Of a stretch of 64,000 nucleotides of DNA, positions 45,601 to 56,734 are shown piece by piece. Where the stretch lies: positions 21,436,117 through 21,500,116 of the forward strand of contig OX457041.1 in the NCBI GenBank assembly GCA_949752735.1. The letters run 5' to 3'. The first letter of the stretch is position 1. Each line of letters begins with the position of its first letter. The notes under the pieces are model-generated. The model searched no databases, was not told the origin of the DNA, and saw nothing but the letters and a program-made list of their open reading frames with translations. Source of the DNA: Lumbricus terrestris. Lineage: Eukaryota > Annelida > Clitellata > Crassiclitellata > Lumbricidae. The position numbers and the translations under genes were made by a program.

Positions 45601-48600
45601 TATGCAGTAAATATAAAATTCGAAGCTAAGGCCACAGCGCTCTATTTTATCAGTTTCTTGGGCGGCCATAGTGTTTACATGGACGGGCATGCAGTCTTCG
45701 GGAATCCCAGCATTATCTTTATCAATGCGACTTCTAGCAAGAATTAGTTTCGCCAACCCGTTGGTATTCGACCAACGGTATTCATAATTAGACTAACATC
45801 AACCTGTCAGCGTCGTGCTTTCTCAGTTGTAGGTCCATGTGTGGAATAGTCTCTTGTTGCAGGTGCGCCTGCTAAATAGGGTTGACTCGTCAGTGTTCTA
45901 TAAGCTCCTTAAAACTTTTTTGTTTCACCGTGGTTGGACTGGGAGCGCTTCTGAGTGGTTTTCTTGAAGGAGCGCTATATACATTTTTGAAATGAATGAA
46001 TGAATGAATAAGACAATACGAGCATTTTATTCGAAGGGCCTGACAGATCAAAGTCGTTATATTTTTTGACAAAATTCGAAAAAGAATCGCTCTAATATGT
46101 TGTATTCATATATAAAATGAAAACCTCACTGTGAAAAGGAGTAGACAAACATTATTAAACTTAGTTTTAAATATCTTTAATCAATTTAGTACGATTTCAA
46201 AACATCGTTCATATAAACTTGTAGTAAACACCATGGTAAACACCGGTGATGGCCGGCCTGACGGTGACTCTAGCGACACCATCGACAGAAAAAAACTCTA
46301 GCCAAAATCCATACACATGAAAGATACGAAGTGAGGTCACCATCTTAATTCTTACATCATGACGTAAACGAGGATAGCTGACGAAGTGTACAGGAGGAGA
46401 TAGCCATGCATGATGCAACACGCCATCTGGTGCCAGCAATAATAATCGATACTAGTCATCTAGTTAAACTCTTGTTCAAGAAGTCTCTTGACATTGCAAG
46501 TCGTAAGATTCTAAACTCAACCATGCATGCAGCTCAAAACAAGTTTTTTTACAATCCAGAATAGTAGAGAATACTTAAAATACGCACCAATCCAAGGATC
46601 CCATTTTCACTCTGTAAATGAACCTCCATACCAGCAGGTATGTAGTTGCTAGCCAACATTGGCATGCCGATGCCAAGGTTAGCTGAAAACAGGTTACGGC
46701 TAAAGAAAAACGCTATGGCTAATAAACAACATCCTGTCTACTAGGGATAACAGAAAATTTGGAAGAAGGCTTGGAAAAGCTTAAGAAACTGTTCAAATTC
46801 ACCAAACATTGCAATTTAAGATAAACGTGTCTGATTTCAACAGATACAACAAGTCAAACAGTTCATTAAACAAACCAAGATATAAATCAAGTAACCCAAA
46901 GCCAAGTCAAGAAATTGAACAAGAATGAAACAATTACAAAAAGCCAGTGCCAAGAATATGACCAACACATTGATTAACAACAACAACAACAATAAGAACA
47001 TCAGGATTAAGGCAAAGCATGCAAAGACAGCTTAAGAGAAAGGGATTCAACAGAACTGAAAGGATACCATACATGCCGTCACGGAACTCCAACGCTGCTC
47101 TTTTGATTATGCGATTTCTCATCTGCGCACCAGCTGACACTTTTCCATCTTTGACTTCCTTCGGGCGCTGCACTGTAAGTCTCTAGAAACAAGGAACGCT
47201 CATTAAGTGCTCTAGCAGTCAAGCCCTTCCTGGATGAAATACCACTGAGTCAATTTTCACATTATTTCACAGAAATGCATACCTACTTTACTTGTTTTCA
47301 GTAAAATTTTCAATTTGAGCTACTGTGCCATTTCGTGATGATTTTGTGAATGATGGATGTTTGGTAGAGCTACTATTCATGCAATTCAGATTCTAACATG
47401 GTCCTTTTGATGGTCAATATGTAAGAATTCTAGAATAATCTTTCACACACAAGTACCATTAATGGTACCATCGCTACATACCATATACCAATATAAAAGA
47501 ATACACAATACATTAATCTGCAAAATAATAATGACATTCAGCAAGGGTTTGCTACTGCAACTGAGATCCGACTAAGGACAATGAAAAATAAAGTTTCATA
47601 CCACATAAACAGAGATGACACTAAATAAGTGATGAAAATCAGAGCATTCACAATCTAAAATTTCCATAAAAATCAACACGTCCGTGCTCACTTCAATTCT
47701 CTTTTCGTACTTCTCGCCCTTGATCACTCTCTGGACGTAGATGCTTGGCAGGTGAACATCCTCCGGTGGAATCGTTCCAGTCTCCACGATTTCTTCCACT
47801 TCAACTACACAGATTTTTCCAGCTTTGGCCATTGGTACATTAAAGTTCCTGGCCGCTTTACTACACGGTACAACAAAGAGGCAACAAACCAATGATTTCG
47901 TAAATCAACGTTAAATTATGGGTATATACCAAGGCAATGGTAAATCAAGAATATTATTATTTTATTTATTTATTTATTTATTTCAAGTATTTATATAGCG
48001 CCTCTTCAAGAAACCTACTCAGAGGCGCTCTCTGCGCTAACTAGCTGAAAGGATGTTAAGTGTCATAACAACAAGAAAATTTAATCAATTAGCAAAATAA
48101 ATAATATCACACACATAATTATATTGTCCTAAGTTATTCATTCACTTCACAGCATCATGCATCTTAGTACACACTGGTTGCTAAAGGGTTAAGACCACAA
48201 GTGGCATTTTGTGCTGTGTGTATTTCACCAGAAAAGCTAAAAGTCTTTAGAGTTCAGTCCACTACAGAGCCAAACAAAACGTTTACCGAAAAGTGACGTT
48301 GCCAGATCTGTCCGCCTTCCAGCCTTTGATAAGCGCGAACTCTCCTGTCAACGCAGTTTCCATGATGTAATGACGTCCATTGAAAACTCGCTCCTGCAAA
48401 TATCAAATTAAAACTGAGTAGACAATATATTTAAAATAATAATAATAATACATAACATGAGAACATGTTGAGAAGCAACACAAGGTAATACAGCATTCAT
48501 TGCGGTGGTAGAACAATCGACCTGGAATGACCTCCCCTTGACATTCTGCTCCCTTTCAACAACTCCTTCTCAGGCATTCCTCTCTCATCTTGTGACAGTT

Positions 48601-51600
48601 TTATTTAGCCGTACTGGGTTTGGAGCGCCTCTGAGTAGTCCCCTTGAAGAGGAACTATATAAATTCATGAATTTAAACTTTAAATTGCACAAAACCACAT
48701 ATGAACAGAGGCAACACCAAACATTCTTTGTAACCTGGACATAGTCATTAGTCAGCGCAGGGGAATGATTTACACCCAAATAAATACTCAGTAGGGCAAA
48801 AATTCTGACAATTGACTGGGCAAATGACCAGAGCAAAGGTTTTTCACCAGGGCATTTGCCCTGACATGCCGTGAAGCACCGCCACTGCCTTTGACAGGTT
48901 CAACAAAGGCGCTATATAAATGCCTATACAAGATCTCAATTCAATCCAGACACAGTACAGAAGGACAGCCTTATACACTGAAAACTGTGTGGCAGAAACC
49001 CTCCCATATTATACAAGAAAATCAGTAAAATAATTTCAATCTGAAGCATTAAAGTCAAGTAAGCACATGAATTCCAAAGTCTGGACTGATCAAAAATAGT
49101 AAAATCCTGCTGAAAATACTAAAGATATTGGAAATCAAAAAAAGACCATGGACTGCCAACCTCTCTTGGCTCACTTGCTATATCTATCTTGCCATCTTTA
49201 TTGTACTTGATCGGGGCTCCACCCTCGTGAATCAAAGTTCCGTAGCCGGTTGCAGTGAAGAAAGCTGGTACTCCAGCACCGCCAGCACGCACACGTTCTG
49301 CCAGTGTTCCCTGCGGTGTCAGCTCAACCTCAAGTTCCCCTGACAGGTACTGACGCTCAAATTCTGCATTTTCACCAACGTAAGAGGAAATCATTCTCTT
49401 CACCTGGCAAAAATACCATAGCAAAAATAAAAGCAAATTTGAGTTAAATTCATTGCACTTTTCTATAGCTAAATTTACATTTTGTATGACCAACATCCAC
49501 TTCACAATGTTGGTCAACATCCCAGCTTACACAGGTCAAGGTCAAGCACTACATATGTCATCTGAATATCTGTCTGAACTTAAGATCAGCAGCAACACGC
49601 ACACTTATCGATCTCCAGCCAAAACCTATACCTATCTACTTCTTGGGGACAGAGGCAAGCACGAATACTTCTGCCCAAAATAGTTACGTAACAACCATCT
49701 CAGATTATTAGAAACCATGCACAATGCATCAACTGGTGAATGCTAAACGCAGTCAGCAACCATAGTGATATGTTAAGCTATGGAATTTTTCACCGCAGTA
49801 TCAATCAGATTTGAGGCACTGAAGGACTTAAGAGGAGTACAAGCATAAAGAGAACAGTACAACTGAAAATAAAGATAAGGTAAGAATGTTCTGTAATTGA
49901 CTAAATTTCGATATCCGCATTCTGGTGTACATGCATAGTAATAAACGTAATTCAAATATTTTTAAAATAACACACATTGTCCTATATCCAATGTAAGTAT
50001 ATTCTTTATGAAGACCAACTTTTTCCAACACACATTTGAGGCGAGTACGCTACAAAATAAAGACATTCTCAGAAGAGACAGAGAAGCAAACAAAACCCAG
50101 AAGGGTCTCAGTGAATAAAACAACATAAAGATGTAAAATAAAACTCAGATACCTAAAGCCCACAACTTTATATAAATAAACTCAATTCGTCCATTAAATT
50201 ACATCGTCTAAGAACTTACCTGCTTAGAATTCAGAAGTTTCCCCAAGCCAAAACCGTCGATTCCTGCATTGTTGCTGATGACAGTCAGACGCTTTGCTCC
50301 GTTCTTCAAGACGCCATCGATCAGGTTTTCAGGTATTCCACAAAGACCAAACCCTAAACAAGATCAAATTTAAGCAAATATGGTGAATGCTGTCTCAAAA
50401 TAAATGACTGAATGCAGAGCATGACTGCTGCATCAAGGTTTGTACTGGATTCCCAACATTAGCAAGGCTATTTGCAAAGATAGAAATGTTATAAAATAAA
50501 ACCCTAAAAGAAGTCAGAACAGTAAATCTACTAATGTATTGCAAAGTTTTGTATTCATAGTTTGAATCAGAACACATCAACCAATCAGCATGCATTGCTT
50601 CCATCAAAGCCTAGCTTTACAATTTAGAAATTCCGTTGCATTCCTTAGAAATAGTATCAGATTGTACGTACTTATCCCAGTTTAATACCAAGACACTTAA
50701 CATAGTGCGAAAGCATTGCACACATAGGTCAGTAGCATTTCAGCATTTGATGCCCTTTATAAGATTGTTAATATATACAAGTATTAGTTTCTCTTCATGC
50801 ACATTAAAAGCATCAAGATTTCATGACCTGAACAATTTAACAAGCATCAAGATTTCATGACCTGAACAATTTAACAAGCATCAAGATTTCATGACCTGAA
50901 CAATTTAACAAGCATCAAGATTTCATGACCTGAACAATTTAACAAGCAAGATAACTTTTCTAAATACAACCTCCAACAACGAGTGTGGCATTATCTGGAA
51001 TATCTTTCACTGCTTCAACCGGAGAGTCGTAGAATTTGGTCCCAAGAATAGAACTTGTCGATAAGCAACGCCCTCTGACCTGCAATTCAACAAGTGGAAA
51101 CCAGTTTTCAAACCTATTGAGACATAATTTCATTAAATACAGGTGTGTTACTCTGCTACTTCATTTCAGGTTTGGCCAGCAAGAAATATCTTGGTTCCAT
51201 TGATCACCGTGAACAGGTTTTTTCCTTTCGTATGTATCTCGACAAAGCAGTGTTACACCACTTCAGTAGTTGGGTCATCAATATTTGTATGGTATTTATT
51301 AATTTATATAGGGCCACTTACAGGAATCGCCATTCAGCTCCCAGTACTCACCAATGCAAGAACTCTAACAGTAGAAAAAGGTTTTGAGAAGGAAGAACGA
51401 TGTAGGGGGACATACTCTCTTTGGGTATGCATCCAGTCTTAGCTAGGGATTCTGCACCTGAAACTATTCTCTTCTGTTGAGGTTGGGTTGATAAAATCTT
51501 GCATCTTTGAAAGGCACTACGCTGTCTCCTCGGCTTGACCTCCCCGGATTTTGACCTGGCACCGGAACGAAAACGGCAGCTCTGGCTATTGCGGACTTGA

Positions 51601-52443
51601 TGTGATATAGCGCCGGTGAATAAGCTGGTCTCCCTGACGTGGCTTTTGTGGGCGCTGAGAAATTCTCGAAAATTTACATTACATTACATTTACATTAAAT
51701 GCTCAGAATGAATGAATGAATATAATGACAATTACAACCTCCAGGGGGAGGGCAAGTGCCCCCTCTTGCTCCTATGTGCAGGCACCCATGGGTAACAAGT
51801 CTGTTCTGTTAGTAACTGAGATTCATGTCTTCTGTAATTTGCGTTCTTGTAAATTATTTAAATTGCATAAATGTACAATGTAACCGCTTGCTGTCTGTCA
51901 ACCGGATGGTTTCAATAAATAGAATATTACTATTAATATGTTTGAACTCTTTGTATCTGTCTGTAGGATACTTGACTTGTTTGTTTCTATACTGCTACTC
52001 TCGTGGAGACATAAACACATAACCATTTAAAAACCACATTCTCATTCTCATTATCTGGTCAACTTCGAGTCTTTAACTCGTCTCTAGTTAAATCTGAATT
52101 CAAAGTCCTTTCTAACAAGCTCGAGGCGTTTATCAAACGAAGAACTCGAGTCATTTGCCCTTGAAACAAATAACACACTTTTTAAACGATAACACTCAGG
52201 TACTTGACCGACAATAGCCCTCCCTTGCTCTCAAAGCGTCTTATCAATGGTAGCCTACTATGCCACTGCAACATTTACGACCACTGCTTATATCGAAACT
52301 GTTCATCAAGCAAACACTTATACTGATTATAATTATTAGACTTAATTTGCACTGACCGTTTGTCTTGCGGATTCCTGCAGTAGACCGAGCGCCGATCTGG
52401 TTGAAACAAATTTCGGAAACCGTTTTAAGAGCAAGCCAGACAT
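39636..52443 (-). CDS. OXCT1: Succinyl-CoA:3-ketoacid coenzyme A transferase, mitochondrial (SCOT)
   Basis: Exons: 52443-52357, 51079-50971, 50353-50220, 49403-49161, 48393-48287, 47860-47692, 47182-47068, 46682-46588, 42986-42865, 42534-42459, 42025-41936, 41327-41247, 39737-39636. They give 510 codons, all phases consistent; human OXCT1 has 520. The enzyme moves CoA from succinyl-CoA to acetoacetate in the mitochondrial matrix so that ketone bodies can be used. Exon 1 and the start of exon 2 encode a basic targeting peptide ([17 protein letters not shown] ... RCLSTSS) before the mature start [11 protein letters not shown]. The alpha-like half contains [13 protein letters not shown] and [20 protein letters not shown]. 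The beta-like half contains the active-site glutamate E347 in [10 protein letters not shown], plus [18 protein letters not shown]. The short last exon was not located. The exon 1 start was chosen because only this frame joins exon 2 in phase. Very secure identity. Confidence 0.96.
40037..41133 (+). mobile_element. 5'-truncated RTE-like LINE (OXCT1 intron 12)
   Basis: Encodes the second half of the reverse transcriptase and the C-terminal region: [25 protein letters not shown] (catalytic YADD), [43 protein letters not shown] and [13 protein letters not shown]. The frame breaks at a T8 run (40249-40256), where the two pieces (to 40258 and from 40167) overlap. The 3' end is an ATGAC repeat, as in RTE-type elements. 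Opposite strand to OXCT1. Clade assignment is by motif memory. Confidence 0.8.
41581..41700 (+). repeat. CT-rich low-complexity tract
   Basis: TCTC, TGTCTC and CATCTC words over 120 bases in OXCT1 intron 11; GA-rich in the gene's sense. Confidence 0.8.
43131..43372 (-). mobile_element. tRNA-derived SINE (OXCT1 intron 8)
   Basis: Matches the SINE at 18497-18725 along its full length on the - strand: head near 43372 (GGGGCGCGGTGGTGTAGTGG), body with GGCGTGAAACTCCG, then the GCGCCTCTGAGTAG tail. A TTTG/ATTT-type repeat marks the 3' end near 43120-43150. The B box is damaged (GCTTCGAATCC). Confidence 0.88.
43723..43860 (+). repeat. Dispersed repeat, inverted partner at 46209-46400
   Basis: CATGATGTAGGAAATACGAT, then GGTGACCGCACTC, then CCGTCAGGCCGGC recur in inverted orientation at 46209-46400 within the same intron. 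The two copies are diverged and differ in length. Confidence 0.5.
43995..44180 (+). mobile_element. L2-like LINE 3' fragment
   Basis: Contains GTATGGAATGGCCTCCCA (the WNGLPP codons), CTCTCTGACACATTCTATAA, GAGCACCTCTGAGTAG and a hairpin tail CTTGAAGAGGTGCTATATAA. It ends in GAATGAATGA. Confidence 0.75.
44590..44690 (+). mobile_element. L2-like LINE 3' tail
   Basis: Only the last 100 bases: GAGCGCTTCTCAGTAG, CGAAGGGGTGCTCTATAAAT and a GAATTAAT end. Confidence 0.55.
45436..45692. mobile_element. Diverged copy of the palindromic MITE found at 52591-52900
   Basis: The left side (GCCCGTATACAAAGCAACATGG, TTGCCAACGA, AAATTAGACCACTGCGACC) and the right side (GGCCATAGTG...TGGACGGGC) are imperfect inverted matches. 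The same words in the same order form the arms of the MITE upstream of OXCT1. Confidence 0.5.
45855..46010 (+). mobile_element. L2-like LINE 3' fragment
   Basis: Contains GGGAGCGCTTCTGAGTGG, the complementary CTTGAAGGAGCGCTATATA and a microsatellite end (GAAT)n. Upstream GTGTTCTATAAGCTCCTTAA encodes the last residues of ORF2. Confidence 0.7.
46209..46400 (-). repeat. Dispersed repeat, inverted partner of 43723-43860
   Basis: Reverse-complement similarity to 43723-43860 over ATGATGTAAG, GATGGTGACC and CACCGTCAGGCCGGCC. No coding content. Confidence 0.5.
47985..48040 (-). mobile_element. L2-like LINE 3' tail
   Basis: TATTTATATAGCGCCTCTTC ... CTACTCAGAGGCGCTCTC is the short hairpin tail on the - strand, preceded by a TTTA repeat at 47955-47985. 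Confidence 0.65.
48500..48680 (+). mobile_element. L2-like LINE 3' fragment
   Basis: Codons for TWNDLPLTF, then GAGCGCCTCTGAGTAGTC and CTTGAAGAGGAACTATATAA. Sits in OXCT1 intron 4, opposite strand. Confidence 0.65.
50808..50943. repeat. 34-bp tandem repeat, four perfect copies
   Basis: The unit begins AAGCATCAAGATTTCATGAC and ends CAATTTAAC. The four copies (from 50808, 50842, 50876 and 50910) look identical. Located in OXCT1 intron 2, 27 bp beyond the donor side of exon 2. Confidence 0.93.
51530..51690 (+). mobile_element. CR1-like LINE 3' tail (OXCT1 intron 1)
   Basis: Contains AGCGCCGGTGAATAAGCTGG, TGGCTTTTGTGGGCGCTGAG and an ATTAC repeat end, the same tail as the LINE at 36104-37236. 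A related tail occurs in the transposase intron at about 29880-29940. Confidence 0.65.
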
Positions 52444-52590
52444 CTTTGCTCGTGTTTCTGACCGAGGACTCACGCAAATACGATTTGTGTTGTATTGCTC
52501 TCCCAACGTCAATACAAGGCAGGTTCAAGGACCTGCAAGTTAGACTCTCTAGTATATTTATATAGGCAGCCGCCTCACTAAAAAGGCTGC

Positions 52591-52900
52591 GGGGTAAATA
52601 CGCACACTAGATACCCGTACTCCAAACAATATGGCTGCCAACGAATGCCATAAATTAGAGCGCAGCGACTATTATATAATTACAGCGCAGCGACTATTTA
52701 TCGCGTGAGGGTCGGTTAGGGCTCAGGTTAGGCGCCGTGAGGGTCGGTTAGGGTTAGTTTTAGGGTTAGTGCAGTCATTCTGTTGAGCGCTTTGCATGTT
52801 GCGATGCGTCGATAGGATAGGTCGCTGCGCTCTAACTTTATAGCATTCGTTGGCAGCCATATTGCTTGGAGTACGGGTATCTAGTGTGCGTGTTTACCCC
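52591..52900. mobile_element. Palindromic MITE upstream of OXCT1
   Basis: Inverted arms of roughly 80 bp starting GGGGTAAATACGCACACTAG and ending CTAGTGTGCGTGTTTACCCC, with only a few mismatches. The 150-bp centre has a direct repeat (GTGAGGGTCGGTTAGGG) and TTAGGG words like a telomere repeat. It begins 148 bases before the OXCT1 ATG, so it lies in the promoter or 5' UTR. No clear target duplication was seen. Confidence 0.85.
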
Positions 52901-54539
52901 AAAACGAAATAATTAATCAGTATGAACGTTGGATAATACGTCATAATTTCTGCGCAGCCATTATTTGTATGCAGTGCGCTGGTACGCTTGCAAACGGTTC
53001 AATAAATTATACTTACTTCCTTACTAATTTTATCACAGCTCCAAAGAGTGTAATAGCATAATGATTAGGCTATGTAGTATGTTGTGATTGTACACTTTTA
53101 GATTGTTTCCGCCCCTCCCCGCAGTGCGTTTGCAAGTGTATCAAAAAGTGCTTAATAGTGCAAACATTGGCGGAGTTCTTACTTAGATCTTGTAGCCTAG
53201 TCTAGAATATTTCATAATCTTTGACTCATCAAAAGACGTAGACTAACACATGCAATTCAGAGCTAAAAATGTATAGGTCCATATCATACCCGATAGCCTA
53301 TATAGGCCTATACCCTATAGGCTATAGACCTAAGCGGTGTTACCTAGGCCTATATCACCATAAATTTTTCAACCCTTGCCACACATAAGGTCTTAGGCCA
53401 ATTTCTGGCCAAACATAATTATTTTGGCCTATTGTAAATAAAGTAGGCATAGGCCGCGTAGTATGCATTCTCCATGCTATAATATTAAAGTGCGCCTTCG
53501 TAGACCTATAAAATGATTCTTCACCGATGGCCAGGTTTCCGGCTTTTACACATTTACACCGGTGAAATGTAAACAATTCGCTATTTCTCCCGGACAGACC
53601 AGAGCAGAGGCCTTTGGAGCTATTAATGCGTTAAACGATGTAAGCTATATAATCCACTCAAAAGTTATAGGCCTATCCGGTGATGCAGATGTAAATTTTG
53701 AAGTACCGGACACCGACTATAGTAGGCCTAGCAATGTAGCAATAGGTCTAGGCCTACGCAATCTAATCCCCCTCCGTGCCTGAGGAACAAGGTATACATG
53801 TGGGAGGAACACGTACGTACCGAGCGCCCGAGTTTTACTATAAGGTCTTTGCATAAAGTGTGTGAAAATAAGTGCCTGGACGCCCTTACCTTTCCAAAAG
53901 AAGTGCCTGCATGAACGCCCGGCCCTTACCTTTTCAGGCTGTGCTGGCCAATAAGTGGCAGGATCGATGGTGTTCAGATTTTGAAAGAAGTGCATGGACG
54001 CCGTCCATGCATATGACCGTCCAGTCACACCTTAAGCCCTGCCAGTGGGGATCGAGGAAAGCAGATGTTTATTGAATCAACAAAGCATATATAGGGCCTA
54101 CCGGTATGCGGACTACTGATCACAGGTCAACTGATCTAGGGACTACTGATCAAAGGCCTATACTGATCAAGGGACCACTGATCAGAGGCAACTCATCAAG
54201 GTGATCAGTAGTCCTAGAACCGGGCCTACCATACCTCTGATGCGCGCTTCATATAGGAGATCGAGTCTTAGCCTATAATGTTGGTTCCTCGATTATTGCC
54301 TCTGCCCTCTTCCTATCTCTCTCAATCTAGGCTACCGGTACCAAACTTTTATCTTGAGGTGCATATGCGTTCTATCTTCTGCACATTCCGTGGCGGCGAA
54401 AGCTAGGTCTATTCAATTTCAGCTGGTCCTGCCAGATCTCGAGTAATGTGAGTTAGGCTCATTCAGCAGGTCGGGGAAATTAAATGTAAAGTAAATATAA
54501 CAGATTTTTACTTTTAATTGGCCGAAAAATATAGGCCTA
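52901..54539. other. Intergenic, TAGGCCTA-rich, no gene seen
   Basis: Many AGGCCTA and TAGGCCTAT words at 53280-53410, 53660-53760 and 54090-54330. A cluster of GATCA-centred short repeats (ACTGATCA, GGGACTACTGATCA) lies at 54110-54215. Short open frames here have no domain. Confidence 0.5.
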
Positions 54540-54835
54540 CTTGAAATTTTTGACGGACCGCGAGTCGCCGACTTTTTTTTAATCGACCATATTTTCTGAT
54601 AACCTTTTTTTTAGTCATTTCGATTTCCCACCGAAAAAATAACATGATGACCTTTTTTTAGTCATTTCAGAATCTTCAGAAAATAGCTGTTTACCACTGT
54701 GTGCCAAAAAATCCTCGATGCTTGTTTGCCCGAAAAAGGTTCGTCCGCCCAGGCCTGTTTTGCCCGAAAATACATTTGCCCGAAATTTGGGGTGGGGGCA
54801 TTTGCCCCTCTGGACCCCGCCTCCTACGCCTATGT
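54540..54835. repeat. Dispersed repeat (GACC-T(n)-AGTCAT family)
   Basis: Two internal copies of ACCTTTTTTTAGTCATTTC, shared with 5580-5610. The right end GCCCCTCTGGACCCCGCCTC CTACGCCTATG is a common transposon end. Non-coding. Confidence 0.45.
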
Positions 54836-55089
54836 ACGTACAGGACTGTACGTGTACACGAGGGTATAGGCTACGCCGCCTACGCGGGTATACAGCGCAT
54901 AGCATATACACACCTCGCAAAGAATTAAATGGAAAAATGTGTGAGAAATGAAATCACGAGCAAAATATAGTGGTATAGTTGAAAATCGCGGAAAGTAGTG
55001 GTTTTTGACTGTTCTGGACGTACAATAGGTAGAAAGTAAGAAGATAAATAGGCAGGCCCGCATTAAGGTAGGCCTATAGGTGCTAATTA

Positions 55090-56458
55090 TGTAGCGTTCG
55101 TAGAACTACGCTACGAGTTTCTGGTAGTTAATAATATTATTTTATTTAATTTTTGATCGATTATGGGGTTTCAGGGATCTGATATATTTGTTTTATTTCT
55201 GTATTTTTGAGCTGCCTTGTGTGACCTATATTTTAATGTTGATTTGCGCTTGACACGGGTCACAGCGACCGCTGACGTAGGCAGCAGTCGTTGCTGTTCC
55301 ATTAATTGGTATATGTTCACACGCTCTCAGCGATCGTCGGTCGCTGTCTTCAAAGGCCGTGCCGCTTGCAGTCGATGAGGGTAATTAAACTTTCGCACGC
55401 TCTCTGAGGTGGTCTGATGATCAGAGTGAGCGAGGAATACAGCCAGCCAGACAAGCACAGGCAGGGACACGGATTGAGAAGGAAACACCGTTGGCGTGTG
55501 GGTCTGTGTACGTGTGTTTTCTCAAGGTTGAACTGGTGCATTTGATGCCTACGTGATCAGCGGCAGATGGCGCCTTTCAGAAGGAGAGATAGAAGGAGAA
55601 AGATAGTGAGCTACAGACAGACGCAGAGATACACAGGAGAGGACGCAGCTGGCAGCTAATTCTTGCCGCCTTGAAACAGCTGCGTTGCTGCTGGGTTTGC
55701 GCGCGCGGCTCGCTTGCTGGTCATGCGCAGAAAGGGGGACGCTCTCCTTGTCAGGCAGTAATAAAAGAGCAGCGCAACGCTGAGAGGCTCAGTTGCGCAT
55801 AGGATCTCAGGGCGGTCGGATGTATAGTGAGTTGCGCACAGGATCTCAGGGCGGTCGGATGTATTGCGGCGGTTGGTAGTTTTAGGCTCGATCAAGTTGG
55901 TGAAGTATGGCCAGGATAAGCGCCTGCTTGCACTAGTTGCGCATACACGGATTCTGTCGGCGATTCATTCTCTCTCGACATGGAGTCGATTAAATAAAAG
56001 AGTTTGTTTGTTGCGAGAAATACATCAGCGTCGCTGCAAGTTTTGTCTTCGCTCTCGCTTCGGATATATTCCTGGATTACTAATTCAAGGCCTCTCTTCG
56101 CCCTGTCACACGGAGTGATTTATCGTGGGCTTCGAATCGTCAGCGCTCTGCTCTCGTTCTTCGAAATTGTGTTGCGAAGCGGTTGTTCGTATGGTTGCCT
56201 AAGGGCGTCTTTCTCAAACGGCTTGGATAAATAGCCGAAATTGTTGTTCATTGCGAGAAATCAGCATCGGATTTAGCTGATCTTTTCGGGCGTTTCAAAC
56301 TCGACGCCTTTCTGTGTGTGTCGTCGCATCTCTTGGATATCGTCTTCGTCGCTGTTCTTCGCACACGATCGGCTTTGTCCCTTGTCTTCGGACATAAGGT
56401 ACGCTTTATTGGGGAATTAATACGATCGGTTATTAAGACATTTTGGGCTGAACTGAAA
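55090..56458 (+). repeat. 5' LTR (minimum extent)
   Basis: The start is set by TG and by loss of similarity one base before (A at 55089, T at 62631). The end is a minimum, because the 3' copy is cut at 64000 (equal to 56458). TACA at 56561-56564 or 57445-57448 could be the true end, as the LTR begins TGTA. A primer-binding site could not be fixed; TGGTACCAGAAG at 57451 is one weak candidate. Confidence 0.85.
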
Positions 56459-56734
56459 TTGGCTGTGGGACTTGAGAGTCAATTGGGATTTAATTTAGGC
56501 ATACTCCGGTTGATAGGTGTTTGCATTGAATTGTTGCATTTGATTTTCATTGAATGTCTTTACAAAGGATAGGAGCTGATAATTGAACTTACTGACTTTT
56601 ATGTTTGATTGCTTTGAACATAATTGATGTCAATTGAAGATTCAATTGAGTGTTAATAATAAGAAATATTAATAAAACTACTGACTTTGATCATTGATGG
56701 CATTGAATGCAACTGACGGTGAATGAATACTTGA

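Noticed and set aside
52244..52528. 94-codon - frame starting MNLPC as the OXCT1 start
   Set aside because: Its phase does not join exon 2 at the donor; the overlapping frame from 52443 does and encodes a targeting peptide.
53562..54920. Short frames of 70-100 codons between OXCT1 and the LTR element
   Set aside because: No domain, no splice context, overlapping frames on both strands in repeat-rich DNA.
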